Below are positions 22,915 through 30,182 of a DNA stretch of 34,719 nt, one piece after another (positions within the stretch are counted from its first letter, which is position 1; every line of letters begins with the position of its first letter). The DNA is from a virus. The stretch spans positions 1 through 34,719 of the IMG/VR virus record IMGVR_UViG_3300036892_000016. One strand, written 5' to 3'. The notes under the pieces are model-generated. The model saw only the letters and a list, made by a program, of their open reading frames with translations. It was not told the DNA's origin and did no database searches. A program made the position numbers and the translations under genes.

Positions 22915-24563
22915 CTATGAACTGGAAGTCTCTGATTGCAAACGTCTTAACGTCATTGTACTTCCTGGCCTCAAAGTATTTGTGTATCTGCTTCTGTTAC
23001 AATGACTTACAAGCCATTGGGCAAATCATTTCTGTTTGCCTCATACGGTTTTTATTCCCGTATGCTCGGACTATTGCATCGCCCGAAGGCGTCTTCTCGC
23101 TTAGTCTCTCACGCTGGCTTATGCAGCCTTGCGCCTCGTTGCCATTGCAGGGTCCGAGTCAATCAGAGAAGATTTAGACAACGCCAGATTGTTAACGTTG
23201 TAAGAACACCAACCGCCGATCTGTCGTGCTGGATCAGATACAGAACCCTGTGCAGGTGCTTCTTGTATCATAAGCTTCGCGTTGTTACTCGCCTTACGGC
23301 GGGGCGGGTCATTTCTGCTCGCCTCATACGGTCGCCCGTATGTTCGGACTATCTCATCATCCACGAGGGATGCAACGTCTATAGTCTCTACACGTTCCCA
23401 ATGCGGGCTTCGCTCGGTGTTGTCTCGTAGAGGGTTTCACCGAATTAGCGTTGTTTTTCAATGTCGGTCGCCCGACAAAGCTACAAACTTTTATAGTTCT
23501 TCGATCCAGCTTCCGGGTTGGGGCCGAGGAATACGCTGAATATTGCGTCATCGGCAAAGATATAAGTGTTGTAATAAGTATTGCTACTTATCGTAACACT
23601 CGGTGCGGTCGTGGTCTGCCGGAACCTTACTCCCGCGAAGTCCACCACTTCGTCATTGGATAGCGGCTTGATAAGTTGCATGACGGTGGATTCGTTTCGC
23701 TTGAGGATGTCGGTCAGGCCGTTGTTCGACGTGTCGTTGTAAACCAAATTTGTTACTCACTCAATATGAGCGGGCAAACTCATTTCTGGTTTGCTCTGCA
23801 TATTCATTTCCATGCAGTTCAGACTATCGCATCACCCTTGCGGGCGTCCTCTCGCTTAGTCGTTCACGGTCCCCGAAGGGTTCCGCCTTGTTAGCGTCGC
23901 AGCTTCCAAGTCAATCAGAGAAGATTTTACCACGACAATACAACGTCTATCGTGGACAACGAATGGCAATTTGTTATCGTTGTTTATTCATCCACCCAAT
24001 ATTTAATGGATGATCCCACCCATCCGACCGTCTTTTTCAAGGGGTCGGGCGTTTACACCGTAGAGTTGCTGGACCGCAGTGCGAATATTGTTGGCGGTCA
24101 GGTAAGAACCGTTTGCCAACTGAATATTCACCGTTGCATCAACACCAGTGGCCGAATCAGCGGTCAACTGGACGAGGGTGTTCAGAGTCAGAGCCAAACG
24201 GTAGTTAAGTTCGACGCTGAGGTTCTGAAGCAGACTCGGGTCGTCAATGGCAACATCCATCGCCAAATCAGACGTGTTGATAAAGTCGGCATATTGGCCG
24301 ATTGTCGCAACGATCTTGGTGGTTGATTCCGTGATCGGGCTTCCAACCGTTCCTTCCGCAGCCTGGTTGGTGTTAGCCGCCAACAGCGCATACGTGAAGA
24401 ATTGGATTTGGTTGCCTGAACGAAGCGGAAGAGGTTTCTGCTTCGTCATTGCGAGGAAAGGAGTGTTTGCCTTCAGGTTGGGGATTGCCTCGCGCTCGTA
24501 ATAAATTGCTTGGAGGTTGGGCAATGAACCCGAAGTCAAAATGCTAGCCGGAGAATAAGCCAT
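22915..24563 (-). CDS. Major capsid protein, N4-gp56 type, split by three group I introns
   Basis: Inferred join (minus): 24563-24006, 23744-23493, 23277-23195, 22990-22915, giving 322 aa. Exon 1 (186 codons) begins MAYSPASILTSGSLPNLQAI and ends MGGIIH. Exon 2 (84 codons) runs VYNDTSNNGLTDILKR to PNPEAGSKNY. Exon 3 (27 codons plus 2 nt) starts KLMIQEAPAQGSVSDPARQI and ends GGWCSYN-V. Exon 4 (RYTNTLRPGSTMTLRRLQSE) ends at TAG 22915. The parts are in frame only when the introns are removed, and the joined protein reads as one capsid subunit. It would form the procapsid around the scaffold encoded upstream. Junction 1 may shift by one base (CAT|T versus CATT|, V or F) without changing the frame. 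A start at 24563 is supported by the leader and by the distance from the preceding gene. Confidence 0.88.
22991..23194 (-). ncRNA. Group I intron 3 of the capsid gene (204 nt)
   Basis: P1 pairs exon ACAACGT with intron GCGTTGT (T-G at the splice site). P10 pairs the 3' exon start CAGAT with ATCTG directly upstream of that guide, fixing the 3' splice site after G at 22991. P3 is TCTTCTC/GAGAAGA. P7 is GACTA (23106-23102) with TAGTC (within 23069-23074). P8 is the hairpin CGCC-TTCG-GGCG. There is no ORF of note inside, so it is a minimal intron. Its 5' half is nearly the same as in intron 1. Confidence 0.88.
23278..23492 (-). ncRNA. Group I intron 2 of the capsid gene (215 nt)
   Basis: P1 pairs exon CTAT with GTAG; the loop is AAAAGTTT. 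P10 pairs the 3' exon AAGCTT with AAGTTT next to the guide, fixing the ends at 23492 and 23278. The P4-P6 region (CGGTGAAACCCTCTACGAGA, then CAACACCG) closely follows the layout of the T4 td intron. P7 is GACTA (23386-23382) with ATAGTC (23052-type motif at 23347-23352). P3 is CAACG/CGTTG and P8 is CATCC-CTCG-TGGATG. Confidence 0.9.
23745..24005 (-). ncRNA. Group I intron 1 of the capsid gene (261 nt)
   Basis: P1 pairs exon TCATCCAT with GTGGATGA (8 bp, T-G at the splice site). P3 is TCTTCTC with GAGAGGA, P7 is GACTA (23861-23857) with ATAGTC (23822-23827), and P8 is CGCCC-GCAA-GGGTG. It ends in G at 23745. An extra stem near the 5' end (GTTGTCCACGATAGACGTTG, then TATTGTCGTGG) makes it the longest of the three. 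P10 is not clearly visible, so a one-base shift of both ends remains possible. Confidence 0.85.
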
Positions 24564-24859
24564 GCGTTTTGTGCCTCGTGGTTTTCTTTGTCACGTTGAG
24601 GCTGACAGTCCAACCGAAATGCTCGGTACGGGCAAATCTGCTCATCGACTGGCAACGACTTTCGTCCGTTGCCTGATGGGACTTAGGCTTTCGGGCAATG
24701 TGCCCACCACCTAACTCAAAAATCTAAAATTTTAATTGCGGGCAGCACGGTCGGGATAGCGTTTCAATCCCAGCGATTCTCACGCAGGTTCTTCCCCTGT
24801 AGCCTCGGATCAAGTCCGATTAATCCGCGCCTGTGACGAGTTCGGCCCGCAAACCTTTT
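24564..24859 (-). other. Structured leader upstream of the capsid gene (no protein gene)
   Basis: A 296-base gene-free stretch with many inverted repeats. A long-range stem TTGCGGGC/GCCCGCAA (24736-24743 with 24845-24852) encloses several hairpins, such as TCGGA-CTTGA-TCCGA and GGGAT...ATCCC. Nearer the start codon are GGCAAC...GTTGCC (24651-24673, minus-strand loop region GACGAAAGTC) and a compound stem TTAGG...GGGCA-CAT-TGCCC...CCTAA (24683-24714). A hairpin CCGA-GCAT-TTCGG is also present. It lacks the group I P7 motif. It could be a regulatory leader, a processed RNA or an unknown ribozyme; no known family was matched. Confidence 0.6.
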
Positions 24860-25039
24860 CTACTGCAAACCAAGTTTCAGTTTCTTGCTATTTTTACGCG
24901 GGCGCTTCTTTCCTTTTTTGAACTGCGCCTTGCGATACCTTACGGATGGCGGGTATTTCTTCATTACTCTTTCGCGATGTGCTTTTCTCTCCGTCGCCTT
25001 GCGGAGTTTGGTCGCGAGTCTTTGTTCGGGCGTACGCAT
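24860..25039 (-). CDS. Small very basic protein
   Basis: This 59-aa protein starts MRTPEQRLATKLRKATERKA and continues through HRERVMKKYPPSVRYRKAQF to a Lys/Arg-rich tail. About 24 of 59 residues are basic. The strongest ribosome-binding site of the window, AGGAGG, lies 7-9 bases before the ATG. Position between scaffold and capsid genes suggests a nucleic-acid-binding or capsid-assembly role, which is inference. It is too short for usual ORF cut-offs. Confidence 0.72.
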   Translation of the reverse strand: MRTPEQRLATKLRKATERKAHRERVMKKYPPSVRYRKAQFKKGKKRPRKNSKKLKLGLQ

Positions 25040-25052
25040 GACTTTTAACCTC

Positions 25053-25070
25053 CTAATGGTTAACTGTCAT
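25053..25070 (-). promoter_or_regulatory. Five-codon micro-ORF with strong ribosome-binding site
   Basis: ATG ACA GTT AAC CAT TAG (Met-Thr-Val-Asn-His) is preceded by AAAGGAGG with 4-base spacing. Its stop codon overlaps the AGGAGG of the next gene by two bases (TAGGAGG). A ribosome ending here would be delivered to the site for the basic protein, so it may act as a translational coupler. It may also be fortuitous. Confidence 0.4.
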
Positions 25071-25085
25071 GGTGCCTCCTTTGTT

Positions 25086-25101
25086 TGTACGGATGTGTAC
25101 A
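25086..25101. repeat. Dispersed palindrome copy, intergenic
   Basis: TGTACGGATGTGTACA lies between the scaffold gene stop (25127) and the micro-ORF start (25070), 15 bases from the latter. The core is identical to those at 5017-5032 and 15960-15975. Confidence 0.8.
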
Positions 25102-25126
25102 AGTTATCCATCCCAGCCGTCGCGCA

Positions 25127-26155
25127 TTACCGCCTGCCCTCGCGAATCTTGGAGATTGACTCTTTGACGGCGGTTTTTCCAGCGTCTGATCCGTGATACA
25201 TTTCGAGAATCCCGTGGTATAACTTGTTGATTTCTTCTGTGGGCAGTCGGTTAAGTTCCGCTTCGGTCAACGGGCGGTCGGTTTGTTCTGCTGATCGTGT
25301 TTGCATATTTCCTCTTGTTCTTATGCCAAATCCAGCGCGGGGCCGCGTTGTCGTCGGGCGAACGGATTCGGTTTCGGGCGGGGCTTCAGCAAGGATCGCC
25401 TGCCCGTCCTCTTTCAATTCTTCCCAAGCCAAGGTGAGGTAGTCGAGCGTTAGCCAGCCACCTTTGTACAGAGTTTCGAGGGCGGATTCGACATTGTGCG
25501 CTGCCGGGTTTTCCTTCGCCTTGTGGCGCAAAAGCCACGCAAGCATGTTGTCCCGGTTGCGGTCGTCGCGGAAAAAGTCTGGGGTATTGTCCCGCCAGTC
25601 CGTCAGAATGTCAGACACTTGATTGTTTGCAACCGCATCTTTGCCAAGGTCGGCTGTTGCCGATACTTCTTCGGGCAATTTCCCGAAGCGCTTCTTTGCC
25701 CACATTTCTAAGGCTTCGTCGGGATTCTCTTCAAACTTCGCCTTGAAGTCGAAGATGTCGTTAGCCCCGAGACGGTTCGGCTTGGCTGTTACTTCTGTCT
25801 GCGGCGGTCGCGGGCCAGCGTCAAGATTTGCCCGCTTCAATTCGTTAATCTTTCGGGTGGCGTTCAGCTTCCCGACAAGAACGTTCTGTAACAACTCGTC
25901 TTTCGTGTTACCGTAGAAAACTTCGGGCGGCTTGCCCGTACCTGCGTCGGCGACAGCTTTCCACCCACGGTTGGTATTCTCAATGACAACTGAGGAGCCG
26001 TCGTCGTATTCAAAAACCTGCGGAGCGTCGCCAGTAGGTTCTGGTTCAAGTTCGCTTGCGGGAGGATCGGGAGCGCCCGGCTGAGCCCACTCAACTACAG
26101 GCTTCGGGCCTTCTGCTGTTTCTAGGTGAACGTCTTCAACTTGTGTTTCGTCCAT
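25127..26155 (-). CDS. Scaffolding-like protein
   Basis: This 342-aa protein is strongly acidic at the N-terminus (MDETQVEDVHLETAEGPKPV, PASELEPEPTGDAP). It is rich in Glu/Lys/Asp helices in the middle (FDFKAKFEENPDEALEMWAK) and has a basic, helical C-terminus (HGSDAGKTAVKESISKIREG). Size, composition and location just before the capsid gene fit a head scaffolding protein, which guides capsid assembly and leaves the head. The family was not matched directly. A clear GGAGG lies 5 bases before the ATG. The palindrome at 26193-26208 lies 37 bases upstream. Confidence 0.72.
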   Translation of the reverse strand: MDETQVEDVHLETAEGPKPVVEWAQPGAPDPPASELEPEPTGDAPQVFEYDDGSSVVIENTNRGWKAVADAGTGKPPEVFYGNTKDELLQNVLVGKLNATRKINELKRANLDAGPRPPQTEVTAKPNRLGANDIFDFKAKFEENPDEALEMWAKKRFGKLPEEVSATADLGKDAVANNQVSDILTDWRDNTPDFFRDDRNRDNMLAWLLRHKAKENPAAHNVESALETLYKGGWLTLDYLTLAWEELKEDGQAILAEAPPETESVRPTTTRPRAGFGIRTRGNMQTRSAEQTDRPLTEAELNRLPTEEINKLYHGILEMYHGSDAGKTAVKESISKIREGRR

Positions 26156-26191
26156 TCGTTCCTCCTGCGATAATCCAATCGCGGCGAGTTT

Positions 26192-26383
26192 TTATTCGGT
26201 TCCGTACAGCGGATAAAACTCAATTCTTGAAAACTTGTCGAAGTAGAACACAAAAACAATCATCAACCGACAATCCAAACAGGTGCCCGCGAATCTGTCT
26301 AAGGCAGGATCAGACACGTTCGGCTGAAGGTTAGCCTTTAATTGCTTACCGCATTGCGGACAGTACATCCACCGCATCTTCAC
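26192..26383 (-). CDS. Small zinc-ribbon protein
   Basis: This 63-aa protein has MYCPQCGK near residue 6 and GTCLDCR near residue 33, two CxxC pairs that form a classic zinc ribbon. A hydrophobic strand (MIVFVFYF) follows. It starts within the stop of the upstream gene (ATGA overlap). The last five codons and stop (LYGTE) coincide with the palindrome at 26193-26208. Role unknown. Confidence 0.75.
   Translation of the reverse strand: MKMRWMYCPQCGKQLKANLQPNVSDPALDRFAGTCLDCRLMIVFVFYFDKFSRIEFYPLYGTE
26193..26208. repeat. Dispersed palindrome copy at a gene end
   Basis: TATTCGGTTCCGTACA overlaps the TAA of the zinc-ribbon gene and lies 37 bases upstream of the scaffold gene start. Confidence 0.7.
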
Positions 26384-26766
26384 GACGGCATACTCCGCAA
26401 CTCGCCCGCATGTTGCTGAACAACTTCCGGCACTTCTCTGATTCTGTCGGGTGCGTGCTCTACGTCAAAAATGAAACTTGAGATTACTTTGTTCGCGCCG
26501 TACAACTGCGCCTGAATCACGTTAAGTTCTCCGACGGTGGCGGGGTCGGAAACGCCCGCCCGTATCCATTGCCCGTTAAAATCCCCGAGATACGATTCGA
26601 GCATCTCCTTGAACAGTTTCCACTCTTGCGGGAAACCTTCAATGAAATGGGCAAGGTCGAATGACTTACTCCAAACTTCGATGCCCGAACGTTCCTCGTC
26701 GGTCAGCGGACGTTTGACGGTAACTTCAAGCGCCGAGACCATTTGTTCTGTTTTTGAAACTGCCAT
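26380..26766 (-). CDS. Hypothetical helical protein
   Basis: This 128-aa protein has a helical N-terminal part (EERSGIEVWSKSFDLAHFIE, then GFPQEWKLFKEMLESYLGDF) and a helical C-terminal part ending in PEVVQQHAGELRSMPS. No family is recognised. A ribosome-binding site AAAGGGG precedes ATG by 5 bases. It is coupled to the next gene by an ATGA overlap. Confidence 0.72.
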   Translation of the reverse strand: MAVSKTEQMVSALEVTVKRPLTDEERSGIEVWSKSFDLAHFIEGFPQEWKLFKEMLESYLGDFNGQWIRAGVSDPATVGELNVIQAQLYGANKVISSFIFDVEHAPDRIREVPEVVQQHAGELRSMPS

Positions 26767-26787
26767 GTTCCCCTTTCGGCGGAAACG

Positions 26788-26946
26788 TTACTCTTCGTTA
26801 TCGCGTAGGTGATTTTCTTCGGGCACGCGAGCGTTAATAATTGAATTCACAAGGCGAGTCGTAAGCACCGTATTCCAGTTCGGATGTAACCGCCCGACAA
26901 GTTCTATTTCTGGCCCAAGCGTGATTGACTCGTCGTCTAGTTCCAT
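26788..26946 (-). CDS. Small hypothetical protein
   Basis: The 52-aa frame starts MELDDESITLGPEIELVGRL at 26946 and overlaps the end of the upstream gene by 10 bases. The much longer frame up to 27453 is rejected because it overlays the clear lysozyme and Cys-rich genes. The product is acidic with two possible strands and a helix (TTRLVNSIINARV). Role unknown. Confidence 0.6.
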   Translation of the reverse strand: MELDDESITLGPEIELVGRLHPNWNTVLTTRLVNSIINARVPEENHLRDNEE

Positions 26947-27290
26947 GCCTGCAATCCGCCAGAGGCCATAGTAAAATCCGACTGTCCGCAGGTTATGGTT
27001 CCTGTGCCGATTGGACCCCAATACGGCCCAGTGTACGGATACGGATAGGGCGTGTACGGAACCGTATGATATCCGCCTCGTCCACAATGCGGGCAATGTC
27101 CGCAAGCGGGACACGACCCTTGAGTGTGTGAGTTTTGCATTGGGTCGCCCGCCCAACCCTGAGCGGTTTGTTTGCCTTGATCCTGAATAGTCGATTGAGA
27201 TTCTTGTGCAGCCTGTTGGGAATATTGAACGTTTCCATCCAGACCCAAAGACTCTTTGTATTCCTTCAAAGTTTTCAATCCGTTTTCCAT
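26937..27290 (-). CDS. Small Cys/His-, Tyr/Pro-rich protein
   Basis: ATG at 27290 is preferred: AGGAG lies 10 bases upstream, and the ATG overlaps the lysozyme TAA by one base. An ATG at 27299 is only 1 base from that ribosome site. The 117-aa product has a knuckle CPACGHCPHCGRGGYH near residue 60 (three Cys and two His within 20 residues), then the Pro/Tyr-rich run YTPYPYPYTGPYWGPIG. The DNA coding for HTVPYT and PYPYT contains two near-matches to the dispersed palindrome. Function unknown. Confidence 0.72.
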   Translation of the reverse strand: MENGLKTLKEYKESLGLDGNVQYSQQAAQESQSTIQDQGKQTAQGWAGDPMQNSHTQGSCPACGHCPHCGRGGYHTVPYTPYPYPYTGPYWGPIGTGTITCGQSDFTMASGGLQAWN

Positions 27291-27721
27291 TACACCCATA
27301 CTCCTGACTGCATCTGTTGGACAAGCCGCTTGGCTCGATCACCAACCTGCCCATACCACAAACTCTGCTGCATTTCCGTAGCTGCGGCAGTGTATTCGCC
27401 CGAGTGAACATCCGCAAGCATGTGTCTAAATTCCAGAAGTCCGTGGACGCCAAGATCGAACCCCATGTTTGCTAGGACGCCCGCAATCGCATCGGGCAAA
27501 GTTATAATCCAAGGCAACGCGCCATGAAGTTCCGCCCATGTTATAGCAACGTCGGACACTAGAATCTCTTTTGCCCGATACAGAGACATTGGATACGTTT
27601 CGCCGGGCAGCGGGTTGGCGTCAAGATTGTGGCCTATGCCGCAAGTCAGGTGCCCGCGAGTATCCCTGTACGGATACGGACTAAAACCTTCATCGCGGAG
27701 AAGTTGTTCAAAAATGTCCAC
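27290..27721 (-). CDS. Lysozyme/muramidase, T4 gpE-type (GH24)
   Basis: This 143-aa protein begins at GTG 27721 and reads MDIFEQLLRDEGFSPYPYRD, then TRGHLTCGIGHNLD. The catalytic residues Glu11, Asp20 and Thr26 fall at exactly the positions seen in T4 lysozyme. It would cleave the MurNAc-GlcNAc bond in peptidoglycan and so release progeny. No signal peptide is present, so it needs a holin; the gene upstream, with one membrane segment, fits. Start and stop overlap the neighbours by one base (TAGTG and TAATG). Confidence 0.93.
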   Translation of the reverse strand: MDIFEQLLRDEGFSPYPYRDTRGHLTCGIGHNLDANPLPGETYPMSLYRAKEILVSDVAITWAELHGALPWIITLPDAIAGVLANMGFDLGVHGLLEFRHMLADVHSGEYTAAATEMQQSLWYGQVGDRAKRLVQQMQSGVWV

Positions 27722-27936
27722 TAGTACCTAAACAAGAAATGAATCGCAGTGGAAACGGCTGTGGTCAGCCCTAATATCCAACCCCCGAGTGTCCAGCGGG
27801 ATTGTTTAAGGTCTTCCATTTCGTCTTCCAGCGTAGAGATTCTTCCAGGCTGCCCGTTACCCAACAAACTTGTCATTTGCGTATCAAGCTTTGCTAAGGC
27901 TGCGATAACGTGATCCTGAAATTGTTTTGGGTTCAT
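27721..27936 (-). CDS. Holin-like single-span membrane protein
   Basis: The ATG at 27936 gives 71 aa: an N-terminal helical part (NPKQFQDHVIAALAKLDTQM), a charged coiled-coil region (STLEDEMEDLKQS) and one C-terminal membrane segment (TLGGWILGLTTAVSTAIHFL). This is the layout of XhlA-like phage holin-associated proteins. A TTG at 28023, directly after the portal stop, would add 29 residues; neither start has a good ribosome-binding site, so the start is uncertain. It precedes the lysozyme with a one-base overlap, which supports a lysis role. Confidence 0.72.
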   Translation of the reverse strand: MNPKQFQDHVIAALAKLDTQMTSLLGNGQPGRISTLEDEMEDLKQSRWTLGGWILGLTTAVSTAIHFLFRY

Positions 27937-28023
27937 TAGGAGGCTCGGTGGGTTTGACTTACAAAACCTGATTAAAGCCTCGGCCCAACGGGATTTTCTT
28001 CCCGTTCGTGGCGTTTTATCCAA

Positions 28024-30087
28024 TTAGGATGGATTATATTGCCCGCCGGGGTTTCCTGAAAGTACCTCTGGTTCAGAGGCTTTTTCCAAAGCAGCACGAA
28101 GTACCTCACGACCAGCCCGCGCTTGATTCTCAGAATCGATCAAATCCAACTTGTTACTCTGCTGCGTCTGTGCTTGCTGTTGCTGGGCCTGCATTTGCAT
28201 TTGCATCTTAGCGGCGGGCGAATTCTGTTGCGCCCTTTGCTGATCTTGCGGAGTCATGTCCACAATCACGTCGCGCCAGTTCTTCCACTCGCTGCTCTCA
28301 AAAAGCATGTGAGTCAGTTCTAAGAAGTCAACCTTCTTGCCCTGAATCGTAAGTTGCTCGGTCATAGCAGGATTGCCGACAAGTTGGAACAAGATCGGCA
28401 TGGCCTGTGCCATCTTTTGCCGGGCGGCCATTTTAGCGCCCGCGAGGATGGAGAACTTCAGGCGGGCATTGACTAACTTCTCAATGTCCCCGCTTGTCTT
28501 CATGTAATCGTGCTGTAAGTCATCGCTCAAAATGTTCTGCCACGTTCTTTCGGGCAACATTTCGTTGTTCATGTCCTGCATTGCGTACAAGAACGGAAGG
28601 ATAACCTGGTCTGCGAGTTTTTCCACAAAGTCGGGAGCGGATGTCCCGCTGCCCGCAAGCATGTTTGCGCCGGTCGCTGAACGGGCGAGATTGGAGTGAC
28701 CCGCAGCCGCCCCAGTAGTGTTCAGCGCTCCTGCGCCCGCGTATTGATCTACGCGGGACTGCGACATGGAGACGTGCTCGCCCGCTTCAGGAACGGGAGA
28801 CGAACGCTCCATAAACTTCATGTCCGTGATAGCTTCTACGTTAACAACTTTGCCCGGAGACATCCGAATGCTCTGGGTCGGAACAGATTTTCCCTGTACC
28901 CGCAGAACAACCGGATTCAGCCACAGAGCGAGACAGTCCAGCCAACTGTCAACGATGCCCTGCTGGATCATCTGCTCGGAGCCAACGGTTTTGGACAGAC
29001 CCATCGAAAAGAATGCTTCGGGCACGTCCCACCATCCGATTGACAGGTAGGGCAAAACTCCAAATTCGTTGTCGTCGTTCTTGATGACGAATTTCTTTTG
29101 CAGGACGACGATGTTTGTATCGTTGTCCCAACGCCACAAAACTTCCAGCGGCTCGTTGAACGGGTCGGTTGTGGCTTCTTTCCAGCGATCCTCTGCCCGC
29201 ATGTCCCAGACAGGGTTCTTGACCGTTGATTCCCCGATGGCTGTTTCTACTGGCTCTTTCGGGGGCAGGAACGCTTCGAGCAACTTTTCGCGAGACGGAA
29301 TGTCGAATCCCGGTTGGTCGCGAAGTTGGTCAAGTTCATCCCACGTCATGTACATTCGCTCGACAACAAACTTAGCTTTGCGAATGTCAGGAACGGCAAG
29401 TGTCGGGTCTACAAGAAGATACCGAAGATTTGAAAGATGCTGAAAGAATGGGCGTCCAGTCTCTTCCTCGATAACTTCAACATCAAACGGGTCTTCGTTG
29501 TCGTGCAGCCGGATATTCGGACTGCCCGGAATCGCGCCTTTTTCTACTACCTGCGGCTTGCGGCGCTTATAAATCTTCCGCTTGCGTGTGTGGGACTCCC
29601 AGCCCCACTTCCAGATATTTGTTCCAAACAACACCGCGTTGCGGACGCCGAGTCTAAGTTCTTCACGAAACCCGATGTCTTCAAGTTGGTAGGCTTGAAC
29701 CGCGCCGACCGCCCGCGCTTCCTGCGCCGTTGTGCCTGGACGTTCCTGAACCAAGAACGGCGGATTTTCGTAAAACATCCCGTTGATGATTTGCGGAACG
29801 AGACTGTTTACGGCATTGGCGACGGTGTAGAAGGGTATACTTGCGCGGGCAACCATAGTCCCTTCCCAATATCTTGCAGTAAATGGACTTTGGTAAATTG
29901 TTTGCGCTGCGGCCCAGCCGCTTACAAATTGTTTACTCTGTTCGTAACTTTCAGCCTTGACGGTGTCATTAAGAACAAGGCTGAGAGCGGCTCTATCGTC
30001 CCATTTTCCTGTACTTAGTTTGTGCTTTGCTTCATCAAGGGTGATCGGAAGTTGTGACTCGGGAATAGGAGAGTCTAAAGGCGGCAC
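28024..30087 (-). CDS. Portal protein
   Basis: This 687-aa protein starts at GTG 30087 after AAGGAG (9 bases). Features of head-tail connector proteins are visible: NAVNSLVPQIINGMFYENPP, ELRLGVRNAVLFGTNIWKWG, then PYLSIGWWDVPEAFFSMGLS and QGIVDSWLDCLALWLNPVVL. The C-terminal region from about residue 610 is Gln/Met-rich (MQMQMQAQQQQAQTQQ), which is frequent in podovirus portals. It forms the dodecameric ring through which DNA is packaged. The downstream genes are lysis genes, not a prohead protease. Confidence 0.85.
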   Translation of the reverse strand: MPPLDSPIPESQLPITLDEAKHKLSTGKWDDRAALSLVLNDTVKAESYEQSKQFVSGWAAAQTIYQSPFTARYWEGTMVARASIPFYTVANAVNSLVPQIINGMFYENPPFLVQERPGTTAQEARAVGAVQAYQLEDIGFREELRLGVRNAVLFGTNIWKWGWESHTRKRKIYKRRKPQVVEKGAIPGSPNIRLHDNEDPFDVEVIEEETGRPFFQHLSNLRYLLVDPTLAVPDIRKAKFVVERMYMTWDELDQLRDQPGFDIPSREKLLEAFLPPKEPVETAIGESTVKNPVWDMRAEDRWKEATTDPFNEPLEVLWRWDNDTNIVVLQKKFVIKNDDNEFGVLPYLSIGWWDVPEAFFSMGLSKTVGSEQMIQQGIVDSWLDCLALWLNPVVLRVQGKSVPTQSIRMSPGKVVNVEAITDMKFMERSSPVPEAGEHVSMSQSRVDQYAGAGALNTTGAAAGHSNLARSATGANMLAGSGTSAPDFVEKLADQVILPFLYAMQDMNNEMLPERTWQNILSDDLQHDYMKTSGDIEKLVNARLKFSILAGAKMAARQKMAQAMPILFQLVGNPAMTEQLTIQGKKVDFLELTHMLFESSEWKNWRDVIVDMTPQDQQRAQQNSPAAKMQMQMQAQQQQAQTQQSNKLDLIDSENQARAGREVLRAALEKASEPEVLSGNPGGQYNPS

Positions 30088-30163
30088 TGTTTAGAACTCC
30101 TTTTTGTGGCGATGCGCTGGGCGCAAAGTTACTCCCGCTTTTGTGAGTCTGAGAAGAACTAGG

Positions 30164-30182
30164 CGCTTGGTCACACCAAGCG
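30164..30182. terminator. Perfect hairpin after the 37-aa gene
   Basis: CGCTTGG-TCACA-CCAAGCG is a 7-bp perfect stem with a 5-base loop, overlapping the stop codon at 30171. On the minus strand it is followed by CCTAGTTCTTCTC, a weak T-rich stretch, so termination is only possible. It could also be an RNA-processing site ahead of the portal gene. Confidence 0.4.

Noticed and set aside
22917-23177. 86-codon plus-strand frame
   Set aside because: Opposite strand of exons 3 and 4 and intron 3; no independent evidence.
24564-24859. Fourth group I intron, tRNA, hammerhead or cobalamin riboswitch in the capsid leader
   Set aside because: No P7/P8 core, no tRNA arms with a T-loop, no CTGATGA-GAAA pair and no cobalamin core could be aligned.
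5015-26208. LexA box identity for the palindrome
   Set aside because: GTAC half-sites recall cyanobacterial LexA sites, but sequence and spacing do not match well enough and no regulator is in the window.
26788-27453. 221-codon frame on the minus strand
   Set aside because: It lies over the lysozyme and Cys-rich genes in another frame. Only its last 52 codons, beginning at ATG 26946, look like a gene.
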